NCBI GenBank assembly: GCA_002306375.1
Contig: DBRU01000037.1
Location: 1 to 6,297 of the forward strand
Direction: 5' to 3'
DNA: 6,297 nucleotides
Source of the DNA: Faecalibacterium sp. UBA1360
Lineage (GTDB): Bacteria > Bacillota > Clostridia > Oscillospirales > Ruminococcaceae
Shown here: positions 6,043 through 6,297 of the stretch, one piece after another
Numbering within the stretch: the first letter of the stretch is position 1
Layout of the letters: each line of letters opens with the position of its first letter
The notes under the pieces: generated by a model
Database searches by the model: none
What the model saw: only the letters and a program-made list of their open reading frames with translations
What the model was told of the DNA's origin: nothing
Made by a program: the position numbers and the translations under genes

Positions 6043-6095
6043 CATTCGGGACGCGGGCGCGGCCCGCCGCCCCCACTACACAGACGCCGAACGCC

Positions 6096-6120
6096 CCTGC
6101 GCGGTTGCTGCGCGCGCAGG
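6096..6120 (+). promoter_or_regulatory. G+C-rich hairpin in the leader of the EF-G-type gene
   Basis: CCTGCGCG (6096-6103) pairs perfectly with CGCGCAGG (6113-6120) across a 9-nt loop. It lies about 14 nt upstream of the AGAGG ribosome binding site (6134-6138). No T run follows, so it is not a terminator. It might affect translation or mRNA stability, or be a by-product of high G+C content; no known riboswitch or leader family was recognised. Confidence 0.35.
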
Positions 6121-6148
6121 CCACGGCGCGAAAAGAGGTTAGAATACG

Positions 6149-6297
6149 ATGGATTACGCCAGCAAGGACATCCGCAACATCCTGGTGGCCGGCCACGCCG
6201 GCTGCGGCAAAACGACGTTGGTCGAGGCGCTTTTGTATATGAGCGGCGCCACCGAGCGCATGGGCCGTGTTGAGGACGGCACCACCGTCAGCGACTT
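6149..6297 (+). CDS. fusA: EF-G-family translation GTPase, N-terminal part (runs off right edge)
   Basis: Only 49 full codons are visible. They begin MDYASKDIRNILVAGHAGCGKTTLVEALL in outline: a first beta strand followed by the P-loop GHAGCGKTT (residues 15-23, with K21 and T22 contacting the nucleotide phosphates), then a helix and SGATERMGRVEDGTTVSD. This matches the divergent EF-G-like group (for example Thermus EF-G-2), which has GHAGSGKTT and a GRVEEGTT-type segment where canonical EF-G has AHIDAGKTT. Canonical EF-G drives ribosomal translocation; the role of this second type is less settled. AGAGG (6134-6138) lies 10 nt before the ATG. Family membership is strong, but subtype rests on a short stretch. 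A tetracycline-resistance-type ribosomal protection protein is less likely, since those keep the AHxDAGKTT P-loop. Confidence 0.88.
   Translation, partial: MDYASKDIRNILVAGHAGCGKTTLVEALLYMSGATERMGRVEDGTTVSD

Overview
The window looks like a chromosomal segment of a high-G+C, spore-forming (or formerly spore-forming) Clostridia-type Firmicute, perhaps of the Oscillospiraceae/Ruminococcaceae type. This rests on a clear SpoIIE homologue, Bacillota-style GGGAGG ribosome binding sites, low-G+C intergenic patches with sigma-A-like boxes, and very G+C-rich coding sequence with G or C at most third positions. The genus cannot be fixed from the sequence. I see no mobile element, CRISPR array, tRNA or rRNA.

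Layout, left to right. (1) 1-245, minus: N-terminal 81 codons of type I glyceraldehyde-3-phosphate dehydrogenase, with a well-formed promoter and a small leader hairpin. (2) 246-633: 388-bp divergent intergenic region. (3) 634-1260, plus: an Ala/Arg-rich 208-residue protein of unknown function that may be a decayed GHKL/histidine-kinase-type ATPase domain. (4) 1274-3376, minus and convergent with (3) across a 13-bp gap: a 700-residue protein with an N-terminal four-cysteine zinc-ribbon-like motif and 17 tandem 36-residue Sel1 repeats. (5) 3377-3564: divergent intergenic region with a good minus-strand promoter and a weaker plus-strand -10 element. (6) 3565-5925, plus: SpoIIE, a multi-membrane-span protein with a C-terminal PP2C phosphatase domain. 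(7) 5926-6148: an intrinsic terminator, an A+T-rich promoter region and a G+C-rich leader. (8) 6149-6297, plus: the first 49 codons of an EF-G-family GTPase of the divergent GHAGxGKT type, cut by the window end.

The genes do not form one operon. Each complete gene seems to be its own transcription unit: two divergent pairs (gap/634-1260 and Sel1/spoIIE), one convergent pair, and a terminator after spoIIE. Two genes are housekeeping (glycolysis, translation), one is a core sporulation gene and two are accessory. The two items most worth following are the cysteine-rich zinc-ribbon/Sel1 protein, whose repeats include nearly identical DNA modules in 108-bp register, and the unrecognised gene at 634-1260, whose -10 region resembles a sporulation sigma-E element. 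I found no convincing evidence of a new multi-gene system.
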